Assembly (NCBI RefSeq): GCF_023715525.1
Contig: NZ_JAMBOG010000001.1
Coordinates: 1-64,000 of the forward strand
From: Kocuria rosea
GTDB taxonomy: Bacteria > Actinomycetota > Actinomycetes > Actinomycetales > Micrococcaceae
DNA: 64,000 nt
Reading direction: 5' to 3'
Shown: positions 1-7,257 of the stretch, piece after piece
How positions within the stretch are numbered: the first letter of the stretch is position 1
Layout: every line of letters starts with the position of its first letter
The notes under the pieces: model-generated
The model's input: only the letters and a program-made list of their open reading frames with translations
Database searches by the model: none
Told to the model about the DNA's origin: nothing
Program-made: the position numbers and the translations under genes

Positions 1-127
1 CCGACCGAGCAGGCCCGCCGGGCCGCACTGCCGGGATGGCTGCATCACTACAACCATCACCGGCCACACACCGCTATCGGCAACCACCCACCCGTCACCC
101 GATTGACCAACCTCCCTGGGCAGTACA
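1..127 (+). mobile_element. Right end of an IS481-family insertion sequence
   Basis: Only the last part of the element is in the window. It carries the C-terminus of an IS481-type transposase. The likely right terminus is the ACA at 125-127, since its reverse complement begins TGTACTGCCCAGGG, the TGT...ACA end style of this family. The next bases, 128-133, are CCTAGG, which fits the NCTAGN target known for Bordetella IS481. The left end lies outside the window, so the terminal repeat cannot be checked. Confidence 0.6.
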
Positions 128-132
128 CCTAG
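1..132 (+). CDS. IS481-family transposase, C-terminal fragment
   Basis: The reading frame is open from base 1 and gives 43 residues ending in LPGQYT. The segment WLHHYNHHRPHTAIGN followed by PPVTRL is the conserved tail of the IS481/IS3-type DDE integrase core, just after its catalytic glutamate. The start and the catalytic residues are off the left edge, so activity cannot be judged. The TAG stop at 130-132 overlaps the convergent stop codon of the ECF transporter gene in a shared CTAG. If the element ends at 127, this stop is supplied by the target DNA rather than by the element. Confidence 0.85.
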   Translation, partial: PTEQARRAALPGWLHHYNHHRPHTAIGNHPPVTRLTNLPGQYT

Positions 133-929
133 GCGTCCCAGATGAAGCGGTGCTCCCCCAGCAGCACCGACACCGCGAGGGCGCCCGCCGCCAGGGCGAG
201 GCAGCCGCCGAGCACCACGGCGTCCCGCCACGAGTAGCTCGGCACCCGGGCCCACGTGCGCGGCCCCGCGCCGAAGCCGCGGGCCTCCATCGTCACGGAC
301 AGGCGCGTGGCCCGGCGCAGCGACTGCACGAGCAGCGTGAACGCCTGCCCGCCGAACTCCCGCAGCGCCCCGGCCGGGCCGTGGCCCGCGCCGGCGCCGC
401 GGGCGCGGCGGGCCATCACGAGGGTGTTCCACTCGGCGACCATCACGCCCACGAGGCGCAGGGCCGCGAGGGAGGCGAGGACGAAGCGGGCCGGCAGGTG
501 CACCGTCTGGGCGAGGCCGTCGGCCAGGTCCGTGGGGTCGGTCGTGAGCACCACCACGAGCCCGGGCAGGGCGAGGGCGAGCCCGCGCAGGGCGATCGCC
601 CCGCCCGCGGCGACCGACCCGGCGGAGAGCTCCGTGACGCCGAGGTCCGCGAGCACGGGCCCGGAGTCCTCGGCGAGCAGCGCCGTGCCCCACCCGCTGA
701 CGAGGGCCGCGACCACCACGGGCCACGCGCGGGCGAGGAGCGCGAGCGGGCGCCGTCCGGCCAGCCCCAGGAGCACGAGCTCGCCGAGCAGCACCACGCC
801 CGAGGTCACCGCGTCCGCGCTCACCACGAGCACCGCCGTGAGCAGCAGTGCACCGGCGAGCTTCGTGACCGCGCTGGTGCGGCCCAGCAGCGAGGCGCGG
901 GCCGCCGGGCCCAGGAGCTCGGTGCTCAC
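129..929 (-). CDS. ykoC: ECF transporter transmembrane component (EcfT, YkoC type)
   Basis: This is the 266-residue membrane-coupling subunit of an energy-coupling factor importer. It joins the ATPase to the substrate-binding membrane subunit. It has several hydrophobic helices and the charged C-terminal coupling region of the EcfT/CbiQ family (REFGGQAFTLL...RRATRLSVTMEARGFG; the ARG motif contacts the ATPase). The GTG start overlaps the stop of the ATPase gene by 4 bp, so the two are translationally coupled. With ykoE, ykoD and an upstream TPP riboswitch, the substrate is probably a thiamine precursor such as HMP. The stop codon lies inside the CCTAGG motif next to the IS481 end, but the protein appears complete. 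Confidence 0.85.
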   Translation of the reverse strand: MSTELLGPAARASLLGRTSAVTKLAGALLLTAVLVVSADAVTSGVVLLGELVLLGLAGRRPLALLARAWPVVVAALVSGWGTALLAEDSGPVLADLGVTELSAGSVAAGGAIALRGLALALPGLVVVLTTDPTDLADGLAQTVHLPARFVLASLAALRLVGVMVAEWNTLVMARRARGAGAGHGPAGALREFGGQAFTLLVQSLRRATRLSVTMEARGFGAGPRTWARVPSYSWRDAVVLGGCLALAAGALAVSVLLGEHRFIWDA

Positions 930-2536
930 GGGCCCTCCTCCGCCGGCCGCGGGGCCCGGACGCCGTGCGGCGGGCTCCCGCCCAGGTCCAGCACGTCCGC
1001 GCCCAGCGCCCGGACGAACTCGGCGTCGTGGGTCACGGCGAGCACGCACGTGCCAGCCGCCACGAGCTCGACGAGCAGGTCCACGAGCTCGGCCCACGTC
1101 AGTGCGTCCTGGCCGAACGTGGGCTCGTCGAGGACGAGCAGGTCGGGCGCCGTCGCGAGCACCGTGGCCACCGACAGCCGGCGCTGCTCGCCGCCGGAGA
1201 GCGTGAAGGGGTTGGCCTCGGCCACGTGGGCCAGCCGCAGCCGGGCGAGCAGCTCGTCGGCGCGCCGGCGCCGCTCCTCGGGGTCCGCGCCGGCCAGCCG
1301 CGGCCCGTGCTCGAGCTCCGCGCGCACGGTGGGGCGCAGGAACTGGTGCTCGGGCTCCTGGAAGACGGTGCCGATCCGGGCCACGAGCTCCCGCCCGTCC
1401 CACGCCAGCGGGTCGGGCCCCGCGCCGCGCGCCAGCGCCGGGTGGGCCGTCACGCTCCCGCGCACGGGCGCGAGCAGCCCGGCGAGGGTGAGGGCGAGGG
1501 TGGACTTGCCGGCCCCGTTGGGTCCGGTGAGCGCGAGGGCGCGCCCGCGGCGGAGGGTCAGCGCCACGCCGTCCACGGCCGTGGGCAGGTCCCGCCCGGC
1601 CACGGCCTCGGCCGCGGGGCGCCCGCTGCGCAGCCCGCGGCGCCGGGCCCGCAGCTGCCGCCGCGTGGGCTGCCGGCGGGAGACGGCCAGCTCCTCGGCG
1701 CCGAGGAGGGCCTCGCCGGGTCCCCCGGGGCGGGGGGCGGGTCGGGTCGGGGGCACCCAGCCGGGCACCCACACCCCCGCCGCGCGCAGCTCGGCCCCGG
1801 CGGCGCCGAACACCTGCGCGGGGGGCCCGTCGTGGGTGATCCCGCCGTCGCGGCCCAGGACGACGACGCGGTCCACGGCGTCGGCCCACACCGCCGTCCG
1901 GTGCTCCACGACCACGAGGGTCGCCGCGCTGCGCTCCAGGCAGGCGAGCACGGCGTCGCGGACCTGCTCGACGCCGGCGGGGTCGAGGTTCGCGGTCGGC
2001 TCGTCGAGCAGCAGCAGCCCCGGTTCCATGGCCACCGCCCCCGCCAGCGCCAGGCGCTGCTTCTGCCCGCCGGACAGGGCCGAGGTGGGGTGCTCGAGCG
2101 GCAGGTCCAGGCCCACCCGGTCGAGGGCCTCCCGCACGCGCGGCCAGATCCGCTCGCGCGGCACGGCGAGGTTCTCGAGCCCGAAGGCGGTGTCGTCGCC
2201 GATCCGCGAGAGCACCACCTGGGACTCGGGGTCCTGCTGCACCAGCCCGGCCCGGCCGCGGGCCTGCTCGGGGGGCACCCCGTCCAGCAGCAGCTCGCCG
2301 AGCCGGGACTCGCCGTCGTCGTCGTGGAGCACGCCCGCGAGGGCGTGCAGGAGGGTGGACTTGCCCGCCCCGCTGGGACCCAGCAGCAGCACCCGCTCCC
2401 CGGGCTCCAGGACGAGGTCGACGCCGTGCAGGGACGGCTCGGCGCGGCCGGGGTGGTGCCAGCCGAAGCCGCGGGCCTCGACGCGGGCTCCGCGGGCAGG
2501 CGCCGGGGCCCGGGACGCCGCGGCGGGCGCGGTCAC
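926..2536 (-). CDS. ykoD: ECF transporter ATPase with two fused ABC domains (YkoD type)
   Basis: The 536-residue protein energises the thiamine-precursor ECF importer by ATP hydrolysis. Two complete ABC domains are visible. The first has Walker A GPSGAGKST, signature LSGGQKQR, Walker B LLLLDEPT and a switch histidine in VVEHRT. The second has Walker A GPNGAGKST, signature LSGGEQRR, Walker B LLVLDEPT and VTHD. ECF importers often use two separate ATPases; a double ATPase is characteristic of the YkoEDC subgroup. The GTG start at 2534-2536 overlaps the end of ykoE by 4 bp, and the product ends 4 bp inside ykoC. A linker of about 60 arginine-rich residues joins the two domains. Confidence 0.9.
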   Translation of the reverse strand: MTAPAAASRAPAPARGARVEARGFGWHHPGRAEPSLHGVDLVLEPGERVLLLGPSGAGKSTLLHALAGVLHDDDGESRLGELLLDGVPPEQARGRAGLVQQDPESQVVLSRIGDDTAFGLENLAVPRERIWPRVREALDRVGLDLPLEHPTSALSGGQKQRLALAGAVAMEPGLLLLDEPTANLDPAGVEQVRDAVLACLERSAATLVVVEHRTAVWADAVDRVVVLGRDGGITHDGPPAQVFGAAGAELRAAGVWVPGWVPPTRPAPRPGGPGEALLGAEELAVSRRQPTRRQLRARRRGLRSGRPAAEAVAGRDLPTAVDGVALTLRRGRALALTGPNGAGKSTLALTLAGLLAPVRGSVTAHPALARGAGPDPLAWDGRELVARIGTVFQEPEHQFLRPTVRAELEHGPRLAGADPEERRRRADELLARLRLAHVAEANPFTLSGGEQRRLSVATVLATAPDLLVLDEPTFGQDALTWAELVDLLVELVAAGTCVLAVTHDAEFVRALGADVLDLGGSPPHGVRAPRPAEEGP

Positions 2537-3147
2537 CGCCGCGCGGCCCGGCCCGAGGCCAGGCCGTCGAGCACGCCCGTGGCGGCCAGGGCGCGGACGG
2601 CGGCCCACATGAGCAGGCCCGCGAGCACGGCCCCGGACACCGCCGCCAGGACCACGTAGACGACCTGGTGGGAGAACGCCCACTCGTAGTTGTAGAGGAT
2701 GTTCTCGTTGACGCCCAGGAAGATCCCGCTCACTGCGCCGGCGGCCGCGGCGGCCAGCGCGTCGAAGCGGCGGTAGCGGAAAGCGGCGAAGGCGAGCTCG
2801 GCCCCGATGCCCTGGAGCAGCCCGGAGAGGACCACGAGCCAGCCGAAGTGGGTGCCCAGGAAGCCCTCGATGACCGCCGCGAGCAGCTCGACGAACAGCG
2901 CGGCGCCGGGCTTGCGGATCACGAGCCCGCCCAGCCCGCCCGCCACGAGCCAGCCGCCCGCGATGAGGCCCACGGACGGCGGGTAGGCGACGGAGGCGGT
3001 GCTGATCAGCGGGTAGAGCAGGTTGGACCACGCCCAGAAGACGACCGCGCACACGGCGGCGAGGACGGCGGCCACGACGATGTCGACGACGCGCCAGGAC
3101 CGCTGCCGGGACGCGCGGGGGGCGGGGCGGTGGGTGGTGGTGTTCAC
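2533..3147 (-). CDS. ykoE: ECF transporter S component, thiamine-precursor binding (YkoE family)
   Basis: This 204-residue integral membrane protein is the substrate-specific subunit of the importer. It has about six hydrophobic segments and the family pattern IRKPGAALFVELLAA followed by a GxxxGxxAELAFAAF segment, as in YkoE proteins that take up hydroxymethylpyrimidine or thiamine. I chose the GTG at 3145-3147 because AGGAGG lies 7 nt upstream of it. It is the first gene of ykoE-ykoD-ykoC, and the TPP riboswitch in its leader supports a vitamin B1-related substrate. Which precursor is carried cannot be settled from sequence. Confidence 0.85.
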   Translation of the reverse strand: MNTTTHRPAPRASRQRSWRVVDIVVAAVLAAVCAVVFWAWSNLLYPLISTASVAYPPSVGLIAGGWLVAGGLGGLVIRKPGAALFVELLAAVIEGFLGTHFGWLVVLSGLLQGIGAELAFAAFRYRRFDALAAAAAGAVSGIFLGVNENILYNYEWAFSHQVVYVVLAAVSGAVLAGLLMWAAVRALAATGVLDGLASGRAARR

Positions 3148-3155
3148 GGTGGGTT

Positions 3156-3190
3156 CCTCCTGGGCTCTGCGAGCCGTCGGTGCCAGGAGG
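3156..3190 (-). promoter_or_regulatory. Shine-Dalgarno sequestering hairpin (riboswitch expression platform)
   Basis: On the minus strand, CCTCCTGG (3183-3190) is an exact complement of CCAGGAGG (3156-3163), the ribosome binding site of ykoE. The loop is 19 nt. Pairing would hide the site, so the riboswitch probably acts by blocking translation. The partner that frees the site when TPP is absent was not identified. Confidence 0.6.
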
Positions 3191-3248
3191 GGAAGGATCC
3201 GGGCGGGCGCGGGCGGTGCCCGTCCGCGAGGACCCCTGAGGTGCTCGA

Positions 3249-3347
3249 CTCCCTTCGCCGGTGCTAACCGGAGCAGGTTCGAGGGTCTGCGGTGATCCGC
3301 ACTCTCAGCGCCTTGCCGCCGTCGCCGGCGGGGTGCGCTCCCCTGTC
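3249..3347 (-). promoter_or_regulatory. TPP riboswitch (THI element)
   Basis: Read on the minus strand, this stretch contains the hallmark blocks of the TPP aptamer in order: AGGGGAGC at the 5' side, CTGAGAGT (rc of 3301-3308), ACCCTCGAACCTG, CCGGTTAGCACCGG and the closing AGGGAGTC. TPP binding normally lowers expression of thiamine synthesis or uptake genes. It lies about 100 nt upstream of ykoE and just after a -10-like hexamer. Confidence 0.95.
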
Positions 3348-3361
3348 GTTCAGTGGCACCG

Positions 3362-3367
3362 AGTCTA
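3362..3367 (-). promoter_or_regulatory. -10 element for the ykoEDC leader
   Basis: TAGACT on the minus strand ends about 15 nt before the first conserved block of the TPP riboswitch, where the transcript should begin. No convincing -35 hexamer is present at 16-18 bp. Confidence 0.5.
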
Positions 3368-3433
3368 CCCCTCCGGGGCGGTTCCCGCCGACCGGTCCCA
3401 CGCAACGGGCGGAGGGGCGGCGTGCGGAACGGC

Positions 3434-3700
3434 TCAGACCTCGGCCTGGCTGGCGGCCTTCGGCTTGGCCTCCCACTTGGCGATCTGGCGCGTGATCCCG
3501 ACCTTGATGACGGTGCCCACCAGGCCGGTCACGAGGGACCAGATGATGATGCCGGTCCAGGCCTCCTCGGGGTCGGGGTTCTTGGCGGGCGGCGGGTTGC
3601 CGGTGACGCGCTCCCACACCGTGCCGAGCGCCCGGTGGGACAGGGCCACGCCGCCGAGCGAGGCGCCGGTGCCGAGGAGGTTGAGGATCTGGCTGTTCAT
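3434..3700 (-). CDS. Small membrane protein, DUF4235 type
   Basis: The 88-residue product has two hydrophobic segments, around residues 7-25 and 48-66, and a lysine-rich C-terminus. It resembles the DUF4235 proteins common in actinobacteria, whose function is unknown. The ATG is preceded by AAGGAG at a slightly long spacing. It lies 57 bp downstream of mrpG on the same strand, but a TAGGCT hexamer (complement of 3755-3760) suggests its own promoter inside the end of mrpG. It may share an envelope or salt-stress context with the Mrp operon, but that is only inferred from position. Confidence 0.7.
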   Translation of the reverse strand: MNSQILNLLGTGASLGGVALSHRALGTVWERVTGNPPPAKNPDPEEAWTGIIIWSLVTGLVGTVIKVGITRQIAKWEAKPKAASQAEV

Positions 3701-3757
3701 GGACTGCTGCTCCTTGTCGTCGGGGCGGCGCGGGTGCGCCCGGGGATCCGTCCCAGC

Positions 3758-4192
3758 CTAGCGCGTCCCGGCGGGTCCGTCAGTCTGCTGTCCGTCGGCG
3801 GAGGGCGCGCCCGCGGCCGCTCCGGGCGCGGCGTCGCCGCTCGTGCGGTTGAGCACCTCCTGCAGGTCGTCCTGGGTGAGCGTGGCCCGGTTGAGGTGCT
3901 TGGTCCGGTAGGTGGACCGGCCCACCATGTGGGCCGAGACGGGTACCGTGAGCAGCTGGAAGAGCCAGCCCAGGGCGATCAGCGGGGCCATCACCGGCTC
4001 GCGGTTCTCCAGCGCCACGGCGGTGAGCATCAGCAGCAGGCCGAAGACCTGCGGCTTGGTGCCGGCGTGCATGCGGGTCAGCAGGTCGGGGAAGCGGACC
4101 AGCCCGATGGCGGCGCCCAGGGACATCAGCGCGCCGACCACCAGGCACACGGCCGCGGCGGCGTCCAGGACGGTGTCGACCACGGCGCTCAC
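3758..4192 (-). CDS. mrpG: Na+(K+)/H+ antiporter subunit MrpG
   Basis: MrpG (144 residues) is a small membrane subunit of the Mrp antiporter, which exports monovalent cations in exchange for protons. Three hydrophobic helices in the first 100 residues carry the family pattern GLVRFPDLLTRMHAGTK. A hydrophilic tail of about 45 residues is rich in alanine and proline. The GTG start overlaps mrpF by 4 bp. It is the last gene of the operon. Confidence 0.9.
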   Translation of the reverse strand: MSAVVDTVLDAAAAVCLVVGALMSLGAAIGLVRFPDLLTRMHAGTKPQVFGLLLMLTAVALENREPVMAPLIALGWLFQLLTVPVSAHMVGRSTYRTKHLNRATLTQDDLQEVLNRTSGDAAPGAAAGAPSADGQQTDGPAGTR

Positions 4193-4458
4193 CGCCCGTG
4201 CTCGGCGGTCTGGGTGGCGAAGCGGGCCACGGTCACGGAGCCGATGAACCCCACCAGCGAGACGATCACCATGAGGATGAGGTTGTTGAGGTGGCCGTGG
4301 TAGGTCATCTCCACCGCGAGGCCCGCGGCGACGATCGCGAGCAGCACGTCGGCGGCCACGACCCGGTCCAGCAGGGACGGGCCCTTCGCCAGCCGGTACA
4401 GGGTTCCCGCCGCGCCCGCGCTCAGCAGCACGACGGCGACGACGACGGCGATCTCCAT
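4189..4458 (-). CDS. mrpF: Na+(K+)/H+ antiporter subunit MrpF
   Basis: This 89-residue protein has three hydrophobic helices. It contains the family signature GPSLLDRVVAADVL, including the conserved aspartates of MrpF/PhaF proteins. The ATG at 4456-4458 shares its last base pair with the end of mrpE, and the stop overlaps mrpG by 4 bp. In other Mrp complexes MrpF sits in the small-subunit module with E and G and is needed for activity. Length is normal for the family. Confidence 0.9.
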   Translation of the reverse strand: MEIAVVVAVVLLSAGAAGTLYRLAKGPSLLDRVVAADVLLAIVAAGLAVEMTYHGHLNNLILMVIVSLVGFIGSVTVARFATQTAEHGR

Positions 4459-5135
4459 CACGGGCGCTCCTCCTCGGGGGGTCCTCCGGCCGGCGGCGCG
4501 CCCTCCCGGCGGGCGCCGACGATCTGCTGCTGGGCGGTGACCGGGGAGCCGATGGCGGCGGTTCCGCGCTCCTGCTCCCCCGCGGCCCCGCCCCGGCGGC
4601 GCTCGGCCCGCAGGGCCGCGAGCTCCTCGCGGGTGCCCATGATCCGGATCCAGGCGGCCTCGATCCGCCGCACGGCCCGGCGGAACGCCTCGGCCTCCTC
4701 CGGGGTGCGGATGTTGAGGGCGTGGAAGTACAGGGTGGCGGTGGAGCGGTCGACCTCCACCACCAGCGAGCCGGGGATCAGGGACATCGTGTGCCCGGTC
4801 GCGGTGATCAGCAGGTCCGAGCGGGTGCGCAGCGGGACGCCGATCACGGCGTTGCGCGCCCGCGGCCCCACCAGGATCGCCACGAGCATGACCTCGACGC
4901 TCGCCTTCGCGACCTGCCACACGAAGGTGGCGGCGAAGAGGACGAACTGCAGCGGGTCGAACCGCCCGGACAGCTGCACCGGGGGCAGGTACAGCACCCA
5001 CGTGACGAGCAGGGCCAGCAGGAGGCCGAACACGAGGTTGCCCGCGCCGAAGTCGCCCCACAGCGCGCCCCACACGAGCACGAGCCAGACGAGCAGGGGC
5101 AGCTCGACGAGCAGCGGGTTCTTGGGCCGGGTCAC
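4458..5135 (-). CDS. mrpE: Na+(K+)/H+ antiporter subunit MrpE
   Basis: The 225-residue product begins at a GTG that overlaps mrpD by 4 bp. The N-terminal two thirds match MrpE: early transmembrane helices, then the cytosolic segment SLIPGSLVVEVD and YFHALNI. Family members are usually about 160-170 residues. The extra C-terminal tail of about 50 residues, rich in Ala, Gly, Arg and Glu, is unusual. Its role is unknown. Confidence 0.88.
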   Translation of the reverse strand: MTRPKNPLLVELPLLVWLVLVWGALWGDFGAGNLVFGLLLALLVTWVLYLPPVQLSGRFDPLQFVLFAATFVWQVAKASVEVMLVAILVGPRARNAVIGVPLRTRSDLLITATGHTMSLIPGSLVVEVDRSTATLYFHALNIRTPEEAEAFRRAVRRIEAAWIRIMGTREELAALRAERRRGGAAGEQERGTAAIGSPVTAQQQIVGARREGAPPAGGPPEEERP

Positions 5136-6769
5136 GGGGCTCCCTCGACGGCGGGGCGGGAGGAGCCGGGGTCCAGGACGGCCCCGACGTAGCGGTCGGG
5201 ACGGACGAGGTTCTCCGCGGCGTTGTCCGCGAGCTGGAACAGGGGCTCGGCGAAGACGGTCAGGGCCACGCCCACGGCGACCAGGGCGGAGGTCGCCCCG
5301 AGCATGGACGGGGACATCAGGCGGACGTCGCCCTTGCCCGCGAACCGTCCGTCCTGGCCGTCCACCGACCCGGAGGAGCGCAGGAAGCGCGCCCCGGCCG
5401 GGACGGGGGCCAGCAGGATGGGGTCGGGGTACTCGGCGTCCTCCGGGGCGCGCAGGAAGACGCGGTTCCACACCCGGATCAGGGCCATCAGCGTCAGCAG
5501 GGACACGAGCACGGAGCCGGCGACCAGCACGTAGGACAGCCAGTCCCCGCGGTCCACGCCGGCCTGCAGGAGCCCCGTCTTGCCCAGGAACCCGGAGAAC
5601 GGGGGGATGCCCCCCAGGTTGAGGGCGGGCACGAAGTACAGCAGCGCCAGCACGGGGGCGATCCGGGCCAGGCCCGCGAGACGGTCGACGTTGGTGGACC
5701 CGCCGCGGCGCTCCACCAGCCCCGCCACGAGGAACAGGCTGGTCTGGATCACGATGTGGTGGGCGACGTAGTAGACGGTCGCCGACAGCGCCTGCTGGCT
5801 GCCCACGGCCACCCCGAAGACCATGTAGCCGATGTGGCTGATGAGCACGAAGGAGAGCATGCGCTTGATGTCGATCTGGGCCAGCGCGCCCAGGATCCCC
5901 ACGACCATCGTCAGCAGCGCCACCCACATCAGCAGCCCGTCGAGCCGCTCCCCCGGGAACAGGAGGGTCTCCGTGCGGATGACGGAGTAGACGCCCACCT
6001 TGGTGAGCAGGCCCGCGAACACGGCCGTGACCGGGGCCGAGGCCGTCGGGTAGGAGTCGGGCAGCCAGAAGGACAGCGGGAAGACCGCGGCCTTGATCCC
6101 GAAGGCGATGAGCAGCATGAGGTGCAGCTGCAGCTGGGTGCCCACGGGCAGGGCCTCGAGCTTGCCGGCGAGGTCGGCCATGTTGATAGTGCCCGTGGCC
6201 GCGTAGATCATCGCGATGGTGATGAGGAACAGCACCGAGGAGATCACCGAGACCACCACGTAGGTGACGCCCGTGCGGATCCGCTGCGCGGTCCCGCCCA
6301 TGGTCATGAGCACGTAGGACGCGGTGAGCAGGATCTCGAAGCCCACGTAGAGGTTGAACAGGTCGCCCGCGAGGAAGGCGTTGGACACGCCCGCCACGAG
6401 GATGAGGAAGGACGGGTGGAAGATCGAGATGGGCCCCTCCGCGTCGCCGTCGGCCACGCCCTGGCCCGTCGCGTAGACGAGCACGGCGAGGGAGACGACC
6501 GTGGAGACCACCAGCATCAGGGACGAGAGCTGGTCGACGACCATGACGATGCCCCAGGGCGCCGCCCACCCGCCCAGGTGCACGGCCTGCGGGCCGAGCT
6601 CCCACGTGCCGGCGAGCACCGCGGACTCGACCACGAGGCTGAGCACGAGCGAGCCGATGGCCACGATCCGCTGCAGGTTGGTGCGCCGCAGCAGCACGAG
6701 GCTCAGGGCCGCGCCGAGGAACGGGATGATGACGGCCAGGGGGGCGAGCTGGGCGACGTGGACGGTCAT
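5132..6769 (-). CDS. mrpD: Na+(K+)/H+ antiporter subunit MrpD (NuoM/NuoN-like)
   Basis: This 545-residue polytopic protein belongs to the proton-pumping antiporter family shared with complex I subunits. About 14 helices are visible. The segment AAVFPLSFWLPDSYPTA contains the conserved charged and proline residues of the ion path, and HHIVIQTSLFLVAGL matches the second helix bundle. A hydrophilic loop of about 40 residues lies near residue 430. The ATG start overlaps mrpC by 4 bp. With MrpA it probably forms the transport channels of the complex. Confidence 0.92.
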   Translation of the reverse strand: MTVHVAQLAPLAVIIPFLGAALSLVLLRRTNLQRIVAIGSLVLSLVVESAVLAGTWELGPQAVHLGGWAAPWGIVMVVDQLSSLMLVVSTVVSLAVLVYATGQGVADGDAEGPISIFHPSFLILVAGVSNAFLAGDLFNLYVGFEILLTASYVLMTMGGTAQRIRTGVTYVVVSVISSVLFLITIAMIYAATGTINMADLAGKLEALPVGTQLQLHLMLLIAFGIKAAVFPLSFWLPDSYPTASAPVTAVFAGLLTKVGVYSVIRTETLLFPGERLDGLLMWVALLTMVVGILGALAQIDIKRMLSFVLISHIGYMVFGVAVGSQQALSATVYYVAHHIVIQTSLFLVAGLVERRGGSTNVDRLAGLARIAPVLALLYFVPALNLGGIPPFSGFLGKTGLLQAGVDRGDWLSYVLVAGSVLVSLLTLMALIRVWNRVFLRAPEDAEYPDPILLAPVPAGARFLRSSGSVDGQDGRFAGKGDVRLMSPSMLGATSALVAVGVALTVFAEPLFQLADNAAENLVRPDRYVGAVLDPGSSRPAVEGAP

Positions 6770-7257
6770 CGGCCCTGCCTCCGCTCGGCCAGGGGGTGCC
6801 CGGGGGCCTCGACGGCCTCCTCCGGGTCGTGGCGGCGCGGGGCCTCGTCGAACTCGGTGGTGTCCTCGGGGACCTCGGCGTCGTCCTCGACGTCGTAGGA
6901 CGACTGCCGCGCGACGCGCCGGTCCTCGACGTCGTCCTGGATCTCGTCCCGGCGCCCGAGCACCCAGGAGCGGTAGATCATCCCGAGCAGGAACGCCGTG
7001 ACGGCCAGCGAGATGACGATGGAGGTGAGGATCAGCGCCTGGGGCACCGGGTCGCTGTAGTCCTCCGGGGCGATCGCCTTGTCGTAGAGGGGGGCGAAGC
7101 CCGGCACGCCGCCGGTGTGCAGGATCAGGATGTTGGTGCCGTTGGTGAGCAGCATCAGCCCGAGCAGCACGCGGGTCAGCGAGCGCTCGAGCAGCAGGTA
7201 CACGCCCACGGCGTAGAGCACCCCCATCACGACCAGCAGGGTCAGGTTCACGCTCAT
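6766..7257 (-). CDS. mrpC: Na+(K+)/H+ antiporter subunit MrpC (NuoK-like)
   Basis: The first 110 residues form three helices like NuoK, with LLERSLTRVLLGLMLLTNGTN and PVPQALILTSIVI as family patterns. The protein is 163 residues, about 45 longer than usual, because of a highly acidic C-terminal tail rich in Asp and Glu. The ATG start overlaps mrpA by 4 bp. It lies between mrpA and mrpD as expected for an Mrp operon. The acidic tail could be regulatory, but nothing in the sequence proves it. Confidence 0.92.
   Translation of the reverse strand: MSVNLTLLVVMGVLYAVGVYLLLERSLTRVLLGLMLLTNGTNILILHTGGVPGFAPLYDKAIAPEDYSDPVPQALILTSIVISLAVTAFLLGMIYRSWVLGRRDEIQDDVEDRRVARQSSYDVEDDAEVPEDTTEFDEAPRRHDPEEAVEAPGHPLAERRQGR

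Noticed and set aside
129-1889. Longer upstream extension of EcfT
   Set aside because: The extension is Arg/Pro-rich and overlaps the ATPase. The hydrophobic EcfT body starts at the GTG at 927-929 with a 4-bp overlap.
36-2612. Very long plus-strand reading frame across the ECF genes
   Set aside because: It is a frame shadow of real minus-strand genes; composition is Arg/Ala/Pro-rich with no motifs, as expected at about 74 percent GC. The same applies to many other long frames in the window.
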